Shown: in pieces, positions 1 to 5,572 of the stretch
Layout: every line of letters begins with the position of its first letter
How positions within the stretch are numbered: position 1 is the first letter of the stretch
Assembly: GCA_016463365.1 (NCBI GenBank)
Contig: JAEMRJ010000118.1
Location: forward strand, 1-6,502
From: Thermoleophilaceae bacterium
GTDB lineage: Bacteria; Actinomycetota; Thermoleophilia; Solirubrobacterales; JACPNS01
Length of the DNA: 6,502 nucleotides
Direction: 5' to 3'
Program-made: the position numbers and the translations under genes
Notes under the pieces: generated by a model
What the model was told of the DNA's origin: nothing
Seen by the model: the letters and a program-made list of their open reading frames with translations, nothing else
Databases searched by the model: none

Positions 1-111
1 CAACGCGACGCGTCGATTCTTGTGCTGCACGGGCGGCTGAGCTGATCCGATTGAGGTGATGTTCATCTGGCCGTCAAGACTACTCATGCACGCCGAGGGC
101 ACGGGCGCGGG
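1..111. other. Left flank, no confident gene; possible gene edge on either strand
   Basis: I cannot assign a gene here. Two alternatives are visible. On the plus strand, the frame from base 1 reads 14 codons (QRDASILVLHGRLS) to a TGA at 43-45 and could be the last residues of an upstream gene. On the minus strand, an ATG at 87-85 opens a frame that runs 29 codons to the window edge (begins MSSLDGQMNITSIGS) and could be the N-terminus of a divergent gene. No Shine-Dalgarno sequence stands before that ATG. Neither stretch is long enough for codon statistics to decide: G/C-ending codons are roughly 11 of 14 on plus and 20 of 29 on minus by hand count. A 10-bp palindrome CGACGCGTCG lies at 6-15. 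The rest, to the TAAAAT box, shows nothing recognisable. Confidence 0.3.
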
Positions 112-117
112 TAAAAT
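112..117 (+). promoter_or_regulatory. Candidate -10 box (TAAAAT) of a leaderless transcript
   Basis: TAAAAT differs from the TATAAT consensus at one position and stands out in a very G/C-rich surround. It ends 8 nt before the ATG at 126. Transcription normally starts about 6-9 nt after a -10 box, so the mRNA would begin at or within 1-2 nt of the ATG. There is no Shine-Dalgarno sequence upstream of this start, as expected for a leaderless message. No convincing -35 box is visible. The position is inferred from sequence only. Confidence 0.5.
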
Positions 118-125
118 GCCCCCTC

Positions 126-1409
126 ATGGCCTACGTCCCGTCATCGGCAGTGCTCGACATCGAACAGCTCTCAATGCTGCTCGAGCTCGAGGCTCCGTTT
201 GAGCTTGAAGACGTCCACAAAGCCAAAAAGAAGATGGCCAAGCGGTGGCACCCGGACATCGCGCCGCCGGGCAAGCGCCAGGCCCACGAAGACCACCTGA
301 AGGTTCTGAACAAGGCTGCAGACGACCTCGAGTCGCTGCTCGAGACGATGCCCCGCGGCTCGATCACGGCCAACGCCGTGCGCGCCAGCGCCGAGGCAGC
401 GCGCAAGCGGCGCGCCGACGAGGGCCGCCGCGCCTACGAAGAGGCCCAGCGCCAGGCCGAGCAGAACGAGGACCGCCAGAAGAACGACCCGTTCCACTCT
501 CAGCTTCCCGACCACAGCGTCGTCTATCGCTACGCGCGCTGCAACGCATACCCGGAGTGGGGCGTCGGCAGCATCCTCGGCATCTACTTCACCGGCGAGG
601 GCGAGGGCATGCTGCAGTGGGCGCGAGTCGATTTCGAGATCGGGGTGCGCACCGTGCCGGCCGGCACACTCGATTTTGTCGAGTTCGGCAAGCCCGATGA
701 GGCAAAGGACCGCGCCCGCCGCTTCCTGCTGTCCGCCGAGCACGCGATGGCCGAGGGCGACTACGCGCTGGCATCAGAGCGCCTGATCTTCGCCCGCGAC
801 GCCGACGAGACGGACCCCACGATCCACCGACTCATGACCGTCGCCTTCTGGCAGTCGGGCAACATGGATGCCGCCGCGCGATCAGTGCGCGCGTGGGTCC
901 GCGTCGAGCCCGGACGCCCCGCCCCGCACCGCTACGCCGCCCGCCTCTACGAGGCCATGGGACTGCACGAGCTGGCCGCCGAGGCCGCCGAGCGTGAATG
1001 TGCCACGAACCCGCGTGACGGTGCCGCATGGGCCCGCCTGGGGGCGCTGAGGCTGCGCCTGCTCCAGCCCGAGGCTGCCAAAGAGGCCCTGACCCGCGCG
1101 CGCGTCAGCCCGGAGGTCACAACCGAGGTCCTGCTCGACCTTTCGCTCGCCAACCACCTGCTCGGCGACCACGTCGGATCGCTCGAGTCGGCCCGCACGG
1201 CGCAGCGCCTCGACGACACCGACCCGGTGGTCTGGACCGCGGTGGCCCACGGCCTCGATCGCACCGGCAACATTGCCGACTGCATCGCGGCCTGCGAGCA
1301 CGCGATCGTCCTCGGCGGCGATCCGATCGAGCTTGGCGAGCTGCGCGAGCGCAAGCTCCACGCACAGCACGCGGAGCTCGGCTCGGCCGAAGTCGGTTCT
1401 GCGGCCTAG
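126..1409 (+). CDS. J-domain / TPR-repeat protein (DnaJ-like co-chaperone or adaptor)
   Basis: The 427-aa protein has three parts. Residues about 10-73 form a J domain: an amphipathic basic helix (near 28-41), the invariant HPD at 42-44, then a helix containing LNKAADDL. J domains stimulate ATP hydrolysis by Hsp70/DnaK. Residues about 86-120 are highly charged and probably helical. Residues about 130-187 are beta-rich (GVGSILGI at 146-153, then an alternating VDFEIGVRTVP strand pair) and resemble small SH3/tudor-like barrels; that reading is tentative. Residues about 198-403 hold around six degenerate tetratricopeptide repeats with typical spacing. The DnaJ Gly/Phe and zinc-finger regions are absent, so this is not classical DnaJ. 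There is no signal peptide or membrane segment, so it is probably cytoplasmic. The ATG at 126 is chosen because it gives the complete J domain and sits 8 nt after a TAAAAT box. The client and the Hsp70 partner are unknown. Confidence 0.85.
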   Translation: MAYVPSSAVLDIEQLSMLLELEAPFELEDVHKAKKKMAKRWHPDIAPPGKRQAHEDHLKVLNKAADDLESLLETMPRGSITANAVRASAEAARKRRADEGRRAYEEAQRQAEQNEDRQKNDPFHSQLPDHSVVYRYARCNAYPEWGVGSILGIYFTGEGEGMLQWARVDFEIGVRTVPAGTLDFVEFGKPDEAKDRARRFLLSAEHAMAEGDYALASERLIFARDADETDPTIHRLMTVAFWQSGNMDAAARSVRAWVRVEPGRPAPHRYAARLYEAMGLHELAAEAAERECATNPRDGAAWARLGALRLRLLQPEAAKEALTRARVSPEVTTEVLLDLSLANHLLGDHVGSLESARTAQRLDDTDPVVWTAVAHGLDRTGNIADCIAACEHAIVLGGDPIELGELRERKLHAQHAELGSAEVGSAA

Positions 1410-1423
1410 GGCCGCTACTTCGG
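1387..1423. terminator. Two-step inverted repeat across convergent stops; possible bidirectional terminator
   Basis: An inner perfect stem GCGGCC (1401-1406) / GGCCGC (1410-1415) encloses a 3-nt loop, TAG, which is the stop codon of the plus-strand J-TPR gene. An outer perfect stem CCGAAGT (1387-1393) / ACTTCGG (1417-1423) lies around it. The two are separated by 7 nt on the left and 1 nt on the right. The minus-strand stop (1417-1415) is inside the right arm. The structure folds equally on both strands and could end both transcripts. No T-run follows on either side, so this is not a canonical intrinsic terminator; many high-GC bacteria have hairpins without a U tract. Confidence 0.55.
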
Positions 1424-3385
1424 AGTTGTGAGGCTCATCGAGAGTCGCGTCGGCGACCCGTTGGCGAGTACGTGCACGCTGTACTTTCCGGAGGGAAGGA
1501 ATTTCTTGTTCCACTTGCCGCGGAACACGAGGTAGCTCGTCCCCTCCGGGAGGCTCAGAGTCTGCTTCCCCTTCAGCGCACCCTTCGCGCTCGAGACCGT
1601 GATCACAGCTTTTGTCACGCCGCGATTCTCGACCACGGCAGAGGCGCCCTTCGGCTTCCTGGGGAGCACCGCGAACCCGTCTTTCATCGCAGAACGGCTC
1701 GCAAACCTGACCTTCGCCGAGAACTTCGCGAAGGTGATCGCCGGCGCCGTCGCACCCGCATTGTCGCTGCCCGCCGGAGGAGACGCGGGACCGGTCACGG
1801 TCACAGTCGCGACGGCAGGCTCCGACTGGAGGGCGCCGTCGCCGGCGCGGACCTGCACTTTGAACGTGCCAATCGACGCGAATGTGTGTGACGGGTTCTG
1901 CTCGGTCGCGGTCGCTCCGTCGCCGAAATCCCACAAGAAGGACACGCCGTCGCCGTTGCCGTCCACGCTTGTAGCCGTGAAGCTGACTGACGCCCCCCGG
2001 ACAATCGTGGCCGGAGCGGCCGTGACCTTCGGAACGTTTGGCGCCCAGTCCTGATACTCAATGCCTCCCGCGTCCATGCGCGGCGTCAAGCCCCAATAGC
2101 CGACAAACCGGTTTCCACCAATCGCGTCGAACGTGCGTCCGGACGTGCTGGCAGCTGGATCCCCGCTGTCGACGGGCCAGCCCCCCACCTTGGGCCTCAG
2201 GTCGCCCGCCGCATAGTTCACGAAGAATTCGTTCGGACCGTTCTGCAGGACGTCGCGGTGGTGATTCGTCCCCAGGGAGCTCGCGCAGCCCCCGATTATC
2301 TGCGGCGTGACGGTGTTGACCCACGAATTGTCGATCGCGACCGACGCGGTTCCATTCTGACCCTCGCTGCATCGAACCTCAGTCGCAGATGCGCCCGTCA
2401 GCACGAACAGGCCGCTGGCAATGTTTACGGCTCCCTGCCGTCCGTTCGGGCTCTCGGTGGCAATATCGATGTCCACGGCGCGCTGGGAATCGCCATCGCC
2501 AACGAGCGTCACGCCATCTATGTTCGCCGTCATCGATTGCGCCGCAGGCGATGCCGCTACATCCCCGACGACGTGAACGCCACGGGCTCCTGCGCCAGAG
2601 CCCATGTCGATCGTCGAGTCCCGGAGATTGAGAGCCGAATCGTCGTTGACGTGGGCCGCGCGGTTGAGATCAACGAACTGGGAACTCTGGACGACAACGC
2701 TCTGGCCGTCGGCGACGAGGCCCGTGGTGGTCTCGGTACTCGCACCGGTCGCACGGAAGACCGATCGCGAAGTCGTGGACGAGCCGTACAGGTGCAGACC
2801 GACCGCGCCGTTGGTGGCGAGGTCGAAGGTGCAATTTTCGCACGATGCTCCCATCAGTGCCGCGCCGGAGATATGTGCGCCATTGCTTGACCGGATCTTG
2901 AAGTTCACCCGCTCGAGCTTGGCTCCGTCGACGAACAGAACGTCGTGATCCTGATACGCGCTGCCATCACGCTTCACGTTCAGATCAGAAATCTTGCTCG
3001 CCGTTGTGCCGGCGGCGTTGAGCACCAGTCCGGACGCGTTCGGTGAAGTGAAGTGAAGCGTCGGACCGGCACCGTTGGCCCCCCTGATCACGAGCTCATT
3101 CGACGAATCGATGTCGGCTTGGATTTTCGAGCTGATGTCGATCGATCCGGCCCCGATCTCAACCGAATCGGCGCCGGGATTTGCGACGGCGGCGGCCACC
3201 GCTGCGGAGAGACCGGCCTGCGTCATCGCGAAGACCCGCTCGGGATGACCGGCGCAGAGGGAATCTGCGTTCAGGCAGTACGCGTTTGCTCCGGCACTCG
3301 GCGCAAATGCCGCCATGGCCAGCACGACCGCGGTGAGGATCACTGATCGACGACCGTGCGCAGCGTTGTTTCCGCGGATGGGCAT
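1415..3385 (-). CDS. Secreted beta-helix protein with PKD domain and Ig-like C-terminus
   Basis: The 656-aa protein starts with an export signal: basic n-region with RR at 12-13, hydrophobic stretch about 15-28, likely cleavage after AGA at 31-33. The RRSVIL sequence is weakly Tat-like, so Sec or Tat export is open. Residues about 50-400 are Asn/Asp/Ser/Gly-rich short strands typical of a right-handed parallel beta-helix. The helix ends in a familiar closing signature: VDSGDP (405-410), GGNRF, then MDAGGIEY (437-444). Residues about 448-531 are a PKD domain with the hallmark WDFGDG at 485-490. A Pro/Gly linker and a Lys-rich beta domain of about 110 residues follow, including LPSGKYSVHV, like the Ig-like tails of many secreted actinobacterial proteins. 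Cysteines (C37, C44, an ESC-like CENC pair, two more) may form disulfides after export. No LPXTG or transmembrane anchor is seen, nor an obvious catalytic site, so an enzymatic function cannot be named; adhesion or glycan binding is a guess. Third positions carry more A/T than in the neighbours. Confidence 0.85.
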   Translation of the reverse strand: MPIRGNNAAHGRRSVILTAVVLAMAAFAPSAGANAYCLNADSLCAGHPERVFAMTQAGLSAAVAAAVANPGADSVEIGAGSIDISSKIQADIDSSNELVIRGANGAGPTLHFTSPNASGLVLNAAGTTASKISDLNVKRDGSAYQDHDVLFVDGAKLERVNFKIRSSNGAHISGAALMGASCENCTFDLATNGAVGLHLYGSSTTSRSVFRATGASTETTTGLVADGQSVVVQSSQFVDLNRAAHVNDDSALNLRDSTIDMGSGAGARGVHVVGDVAASPAAQSMTANIDGVTLVGDGDSQRAVDIDIATESPNGRQGAVNIASGLFVLTGASATEVRCSEGQNGTASVAIDNSWVNTVTPQIIGGCASSLGTNHHRDVLQNGPNEFFVNYAAGDLRPKVGGWPVDSGDPAASTSGRTFDAIGGNRFVGYWGLTPRMDAGGIEYQDWAPNVPKVTAAPATIVRGASVSFTATSVDGNGDGVSFLWDFGDGATATEQNPSHTFASIGTFKVQVRAGDGALQSEPAVATVTVTGPASPPAGSDNAGATAPAITFAKFSAKVRFASRSAMKDGFAVLPRKPKGASAVVENRGVTKAVITVSSAKGALKGKQTLSLPEGTSYLVFRGKWNKKFLPSGKYSVHVLANGSPTRLSMSLTTPK

Positions 3386-3497
3386 TGCCGATCTATCGAC
3401 CCGACCGAGGCGTCGCTTGAACCGGCGTCCACCAGATCTGGCCGCGTCGGACCGTTGAATCCAGCCGCAGTGATCCTGCCGTAGAATCTGGACTCAA
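3386..3497. promoter_or_regulatory. Divergent intergenic region with dyad symmetries
   Basis: These 112 bp separate the divergent starts of the secreted beta-helix gene (minus) and the redox cassette (plus), so both promoters must lie here or overlap the starts. It holds a perfect 10-bp palindrome CCAGATCTGG (3432-3441). It also holds an inverted repeat TTGAATCCAG (3455-3464) / CTGGACTCAA (3488-3497), arms matching 9 of 10 with a 23-nt spacer, whose right arm touches the plus-strand start codon. On the minus strand GATAGAT (3397-3391) lies 5 nt before the ATG, but it is a poor -10 match. No Shine-Dalgarno sequence is seen for either divergent gene. A regulator binding site is possible but not shown. 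Confidence 0.45.
3482..3487 (+). promoter_or_regulatory. Candidate -10 box (TAGAAT) of the redox cassette
   Basis: TAGAAT ends 10 nt before the ATG at 3498, which would put the transcription start 0-5 nt upstream of the start codon. A TTGAAT hexamer at 3455-3460 resembles a -35 box, but its 21-nt spacer is too long for normal sigma-70 geometry. No Shine-Dalgarno sequence precedes the start. The arrangement matches that of the J-TPR gene earlier in the window. Confidence 0.45.
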
Positions 3498-3824
3498 ATG
3501 TCGCTCGAAGCCAAAATGCTCGAAAACATCGTCAAGGGTCTCCAGCACCACGACGCCTCCTGCCCGATGCCGGCGCAGGCCGTCCTGATCAGCAACTTCG
3601 ACCGCGAGCGCTTCGACTGGGAAGACATCAACGGCGTGCCTGTGATCGCCGCCGACGACATCCAGCCCGAGCGCTTCCGCATCCAGTGCGAGGGCTCGGC
3701 CAAGGGCATCGAGGACGCGCTCGAAGAGTTCATCAACGCGCCGGAGCAGATCCCGCTTGAAGAGCCCGCGGAGCGTCCGCTCGCACCGGTCACACCGGAG
3801 CGTTCGCCCTTCACGGCTTCGTGA
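3498..3824 (+). CDS. Unrecognised 108-aa protein, first gene of redox cassette
   Basis: I do not recognise this family. The protein is acidic and soluble-looking, without signal peptide or membrane segment. An N-terminal helix (about 2-16) leads into HHDASCPMP (17-25), then a hydrophobic strand AVLISNF (28-34), FDWEDINGVPVIAADDIQPERF (in two pieces: 39-48 and 49-60), a helix around 66-79 (KGIEDALEEF), and a Pro/Glu-rich tail that is probably disordered. It has two cysteines, C22 and C64; C22 in a His-rich, Pro-flanked context could be redox-active or bind metal, but this is only inference. The start at 3498 follows a TAGAAT box and has no Shine-Dalgarno; an internal ATG at 3516 (Met7) is the alternative. 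Its stop overlaps the next gene's GTG by 4 nt (GTGA), which indicates translational coupling with the two thioredoxin-fold proteins downstream. G/C-rich third positions support real coding. Confidence 0.8.
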   Translation: MSLEAKMLENIVKGLQHHDASCPMPAQAVLISNFDRERFDWEDINGVPVIAADDIQPERFRIQCEGSAKGIEDALEEFINAPEQIPLEEPAERPLAPVTPERSPFTAS

Positions 3825-4147
3825 TTGAGCTGCTCTTCTGGGAGGGCTGTCCGTCTCACCCGCGCGCGCGCGCCGAGCTCAACAATCTGCTCGATGAGTT
3901 CAATATCGATCGCGACCAGCTGCGCCTGATCGAGCTGGAAACCGACGCCGACGCCCAGCGCGAACGCTTCATCGGCTCGCCGACAATCCGCATCAACGGC
4001 GAAGACCTGGCCCCGACCGGCGACACTGCATACGCACTCGACTGCCGCATCTACCGCCGGCGCGACGGAAAAGTCTCACCTCTCCCCGACCCCGCCGACC
4101 TCCGCGAAGCGATCGCGCAGTACGCAGCAACCCGAAAAGGAATCTGA
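3821..4147 (+). CDS. Small thioredoxin-fold protein, single active-site-loop Cys (DF family-like)
   Basis: The 108-aa protein opens with strand IELLFWEGC followed by PS: a thioredoxin-like beta strand and a loop carrying Cys10 without the usual second Cys of CxxC. The helix at about 13-27 follows, then strand LRLIELET (34-41), then GSPTIRINGEDL (52-63), whose SPT at 53-55 corresponds to the cis-proline loop of thioredoxin folds. A second cysteine, C75, lies in ALDCRIYRR. From memory, this pattern matches small proteins annotated as thioredoxin family, alkylmercury-lyase-like or 'DF family (seleno)protein'; some relatives are described as selenoproteins, but here the loop residue is an ordinary Cys codon. 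The likely role is thiol redox chemistry or metal/mercurial binding in the cytoplasm; the substrate is unknown. The GTG start at 3821 is chosen because the protein's first strand begins immediately after it and because it forms the GTGA overlap with the upstream stop. It has no Shine-Dalgarno of its own, so translation probably depends on coupling. Confidence 0.8.
   Translation: MIELLFWEGCPSHPRARAELNNLLDEFNIDRDQLRLIELETDADAQRERFIGSPTIRINGEDLAPTGDTAYALDCRIYRRRDGKVSPLPDPADLREAIAQYAATRKGI
4135..4142 (+). promoter_or_regulatory. Ribosome binding site of the redoxin gene (AAAAGGAA)
   Basis: AGGA at 4138-4141 sits 6 nt before the ATG at 4148, inside the last codons of the preceding gene. It is one of the two clear Shine-Dalgarno sequences in the window and fixes the redoxin start directly after the upstream TGA. 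Confidence 0.6.
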
Positions 4148-4675
4148 ATGTCACTTCAAATCGGCGACACCGCCCCAACTTTCGTGCTCCCGGGCACCGA
4201 CGGCCACCAGCACGCCTACGGCGGCGAAGACGCCAACGCCACCGTGATCATCTTCACCTGCAACCACTGCCCGTACGCGCTTGCCTGGGAGGACCGCCTG
4301 CTGCTCGCCGGCCGCGACTACAGGCAGCACGGAGTGCGCTTCCTGGCGATCAACCCGAACGACGCCACGATCAAGCCGGCGGACTCGTTCGAGAACATGA
4401 AGATCCGCCACGAAGAGAAGGACTGGCCCTTCCCCTACCTGCATGATGAGAAGCAGAAGGTCGCCAAGGCCTACGGCGCGCTCACCACGCCCGACGTCTT
4501 CGTTTTCAACTCAGACAACAGACTCGTCTACCGCGGCGCCCCCGACAGCGACTATGAGGACGACGTTCAGGCGGCCGTCTGGATGCGCGCAGCGATCGAC
4601 GCCGCGCTGACCGGCTCCACGCCGCAGCTCGCCGAGACGGACTCGGTCGGCTGCAGCGTCAAGTGGAAGGCGTGA
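4148..4675 (+). CDS. Thioredoxin-like / AhpC-TSA family redoxin with CNHC motif
   Basis: The 175-aa cytoplasmic protein has the thioredoxin/peroxiredoxin fold: GDTAPTFVLPGTDG at the N-terminus (6-19), strand TVIIFTC, and the active-site CNHCPYA with Cys38 and Cys41. A strand VRFLAINPND and a YGALTTPDVFVF segment carrying the cis-Pro loop follow. The C-terminal VGCSVKWKA holds a third cysteine (C169). This layout matches the PRX_like1-type 'thioredoxin family protein' group, which often ends in a GC.IKWK-like sequence. The CxxC pair implies dithiol-disulfide exchange, but the physiological substrate (peroxide, protein disulfide or other) is not established for the group. The length is normal and the gene appears complete. 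It directly abuts the preceding gene (stop 4145-4147, start 4148) and has a good AGGA ribosome site. Its 3' end overlaps the convergent metF gene by 17 bp. Confidence 0.9.
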   Translation: MSLQIGDTAPTFVLPGTDGHQHAYGGEDANATVIIFTCNHCPYALAWEDRLLLAGRDYRQHGVRFLAINPNDATIKPADSFENMKIRHEEKDWPFPYLHDEKQKVAKAYGALTTPDVFVFNSDNRLVYRGAPDSDYEDDVQAAVWMRAAIDAALTGSTPQLAETDSVGCSVKWKA

Positions 4676-5567
4676 GCGCCCGGTCCCAAGGCCTCGCCGC
4701 CCGCAGCGAGCTCAAAATCGCCCGCGTCGCCGGGGACTTGTTCAGCGTGTAGAAGTGGATTCCCGGCGCCCCGCGTGACAGCAGGTCTGCGCACTGCAGC
4801 GTGGCGTAGGCAACGCCGAGGTCCTGGATCGCTTCTGGGTCGTCCTTGCGCGCATCGAGCTCCTTCATCAGGCGCTCGGGGATCGAGGCCCCGCACATGC
4901 TCGTGAAGCGCTTGATCTGCTCGTAGCCGCCGATCGGCATGATGCCGGGGACGATCGGCACGTCGATGCCGGCCGCGCGGGCGCGGTCGACGAAATCGAA
5001 GTAGGCGTCGTTGTCGAAGAAGAGCTGCGTGACCAGGAAGCTTGCGCCGTTGTCGACCTTCTGCTTGGCGTACGCGAGGTCGGCCTCGGCGGAAACCGCC
5101 TCCGGGTGCATCTCGGGGTAACACGCGCCGGCGACGCAGACGTCGTAGTTCTCGACGATCAGCGTGGTCAGCTCGTCGGCGTTGCCCAGGCCGCCCTCGG
5201 TGCGCACGAACGTCTCCTCGCCCTGCGGCGGGTCTCCGCGCAGCGCGATGATGTTCTCGACGCCGGTCTCGACGATCGCGTTCAAAGTGTCGTTCAGCTC
5301 TTCGACGGTCGCACCGACGCACGTGAAGTGGGCCATCGCCTCGATGCCGAGCTCGTTCTTGATCCGGCCGAGGATCGCGATCGTGCGGTCGCGGGTCGAT
5401 CCGCCTGCGCCGTAGGTGACCGACACGAACGCCGGCTCGAGCTCGCGCAATGCGCCGGCAGTCTCGAAGAGGTTGGTCATGCCCTCGTCGGTCTTGGGCG
5501 GGAAGAACTCGAATGAGAAAACCGGCTCATCGCCGGCCTGCTGGAGGATCTGGTCGATACGGGTCAT
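4659..5567 (-). CDS. metF: Methylenetetrahydrofolate reductase (NAD(P)H), MetF
   Basis: MetF is an FAD enzyme that reduces 5,10-methylenetetrahydrofolate to 5-methyltetrahydrofolate, the methyl donor for methionine synthesis. The 302-aa protein has the normal bacterial length. Family signatures appear in order: SFEFFPPK (18-25, with Glu20 equivalent to catalytic Glu28 of E. coli MetF), VSVTYGAGGSTRDRT, AHFTCVGAT, ALRGDPP (108-114, Asp112 equivalent to Asp120 that tunes FAD), QLFFDNDAYFDFVDRA (Gln181 equivalent to Gln183), PIVPGIMPI, and the closing GIHFYTLNKS (269-278). The ATG at 5567 is supported by GGAGG nine nt upstream. The gene begins 5 bp after the preceding small gene and is the last member of the probable gltA operon. 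Its final 17 bp overlap the tail of the convergent redoxin gene. No truncation or missing key residue is seen. Confidence 0.97.
   Translation of the reverse strand: MTRIDQILQQAGDEPVFSFEFFPPKTDEGMTNLFETAGALRELEPAFVSVTYGAGGSTRDRTIAILGRIKNELGIEAMAHFTCVGATVEELNDTLNAIVETGVENIIALRGDPPQGEETFVRTEGGLGNADELTTLIVENYDVCVAGACYPEMHPEAVSAEADLAYAKQKVDNGASFLVTQLFFDNDAYFDFVDRARAAGIDVPIVPGIMPIGGYEQIKRFTSMCGASIPERLMKELDARKDDPEAIQDLGVAYATLQCADLLSRGAPGIHFYTLNKSPATRAILSSLRAARPWDRALTPST
4669..4680. terminator. Weak small hairpin at the redoxin/metF convergent junction
   Basis: GGCG (4669-4672) and CGCC (4677-4680) form a perfect 4-bp stem around TGAG, so the redoxin stop codon TGA lies in the loop. The stem is short and no T-run follows on either strand. 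It resembles the stronger structure at the first convergent junction, but alone it could be chance. Confidence 0.2.
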
Positions 5568-5572
5568 GCGGG

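Noticed and set aside
6..15. Palindrome CGACGCGTCG at the left edge as an operator
   Set aside because: Short G/C palindromes are common here, and there is no assigned gene or promoter next to it.
1028..1891. A 287-codon plus-strand frame spanning both convergent genes
   Set aside because: It is an Arg/Pro/Ala-rich shadow frame crossing two well-supported genes, with no start signal.
882..1934. A 350-codon open frame on the minus strand antisense to the J-TPR gene and crossing into the secreted-protein gene
   Set aside because: Its translation is low-complexity, Arg/Gly-rich and has no domain signature. It is explained by the strong G/C third-position bias of the real genes, which opens shadow frames.
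2258..2890. A 210-codon plus-strand frame opposite the secreted beta-helix gene
   Set aside because: There is no recognisable domain, and the opposite strand has a coherent signal peptide, beta-helix and PKD domain.
3391..3397. GATAGAT on the minus strand as a leaderless -10 box for the secreted-protein gene
   Set aside because: It does not fit TAnnnT in register and is only 5 nt from the ATG, too close for a standard start site; noted only as a weak possibility.
3861..3872. Six CG dinucleotides in a row, a potential Z-DNA tract
   Set aside because: It is explained by Arg/Ala codons in a G/C-biased gene (HPRARAEL) and is too short to claim function.
4693..4710. CTCGC / GCGAG stem near the metF 3' end as a terminator
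   Set aside because: It has five pairs with an 8-nt loop inside the coding region and no T-run; such stems are frequent by chance at this G/C content.
4567..5322. A 251-codon minus-strand frame overlapping metF in another register
   Set aside because: The composition is dominated by Arg and Ala, and metF in the alternative register has unmistakable family motifs.
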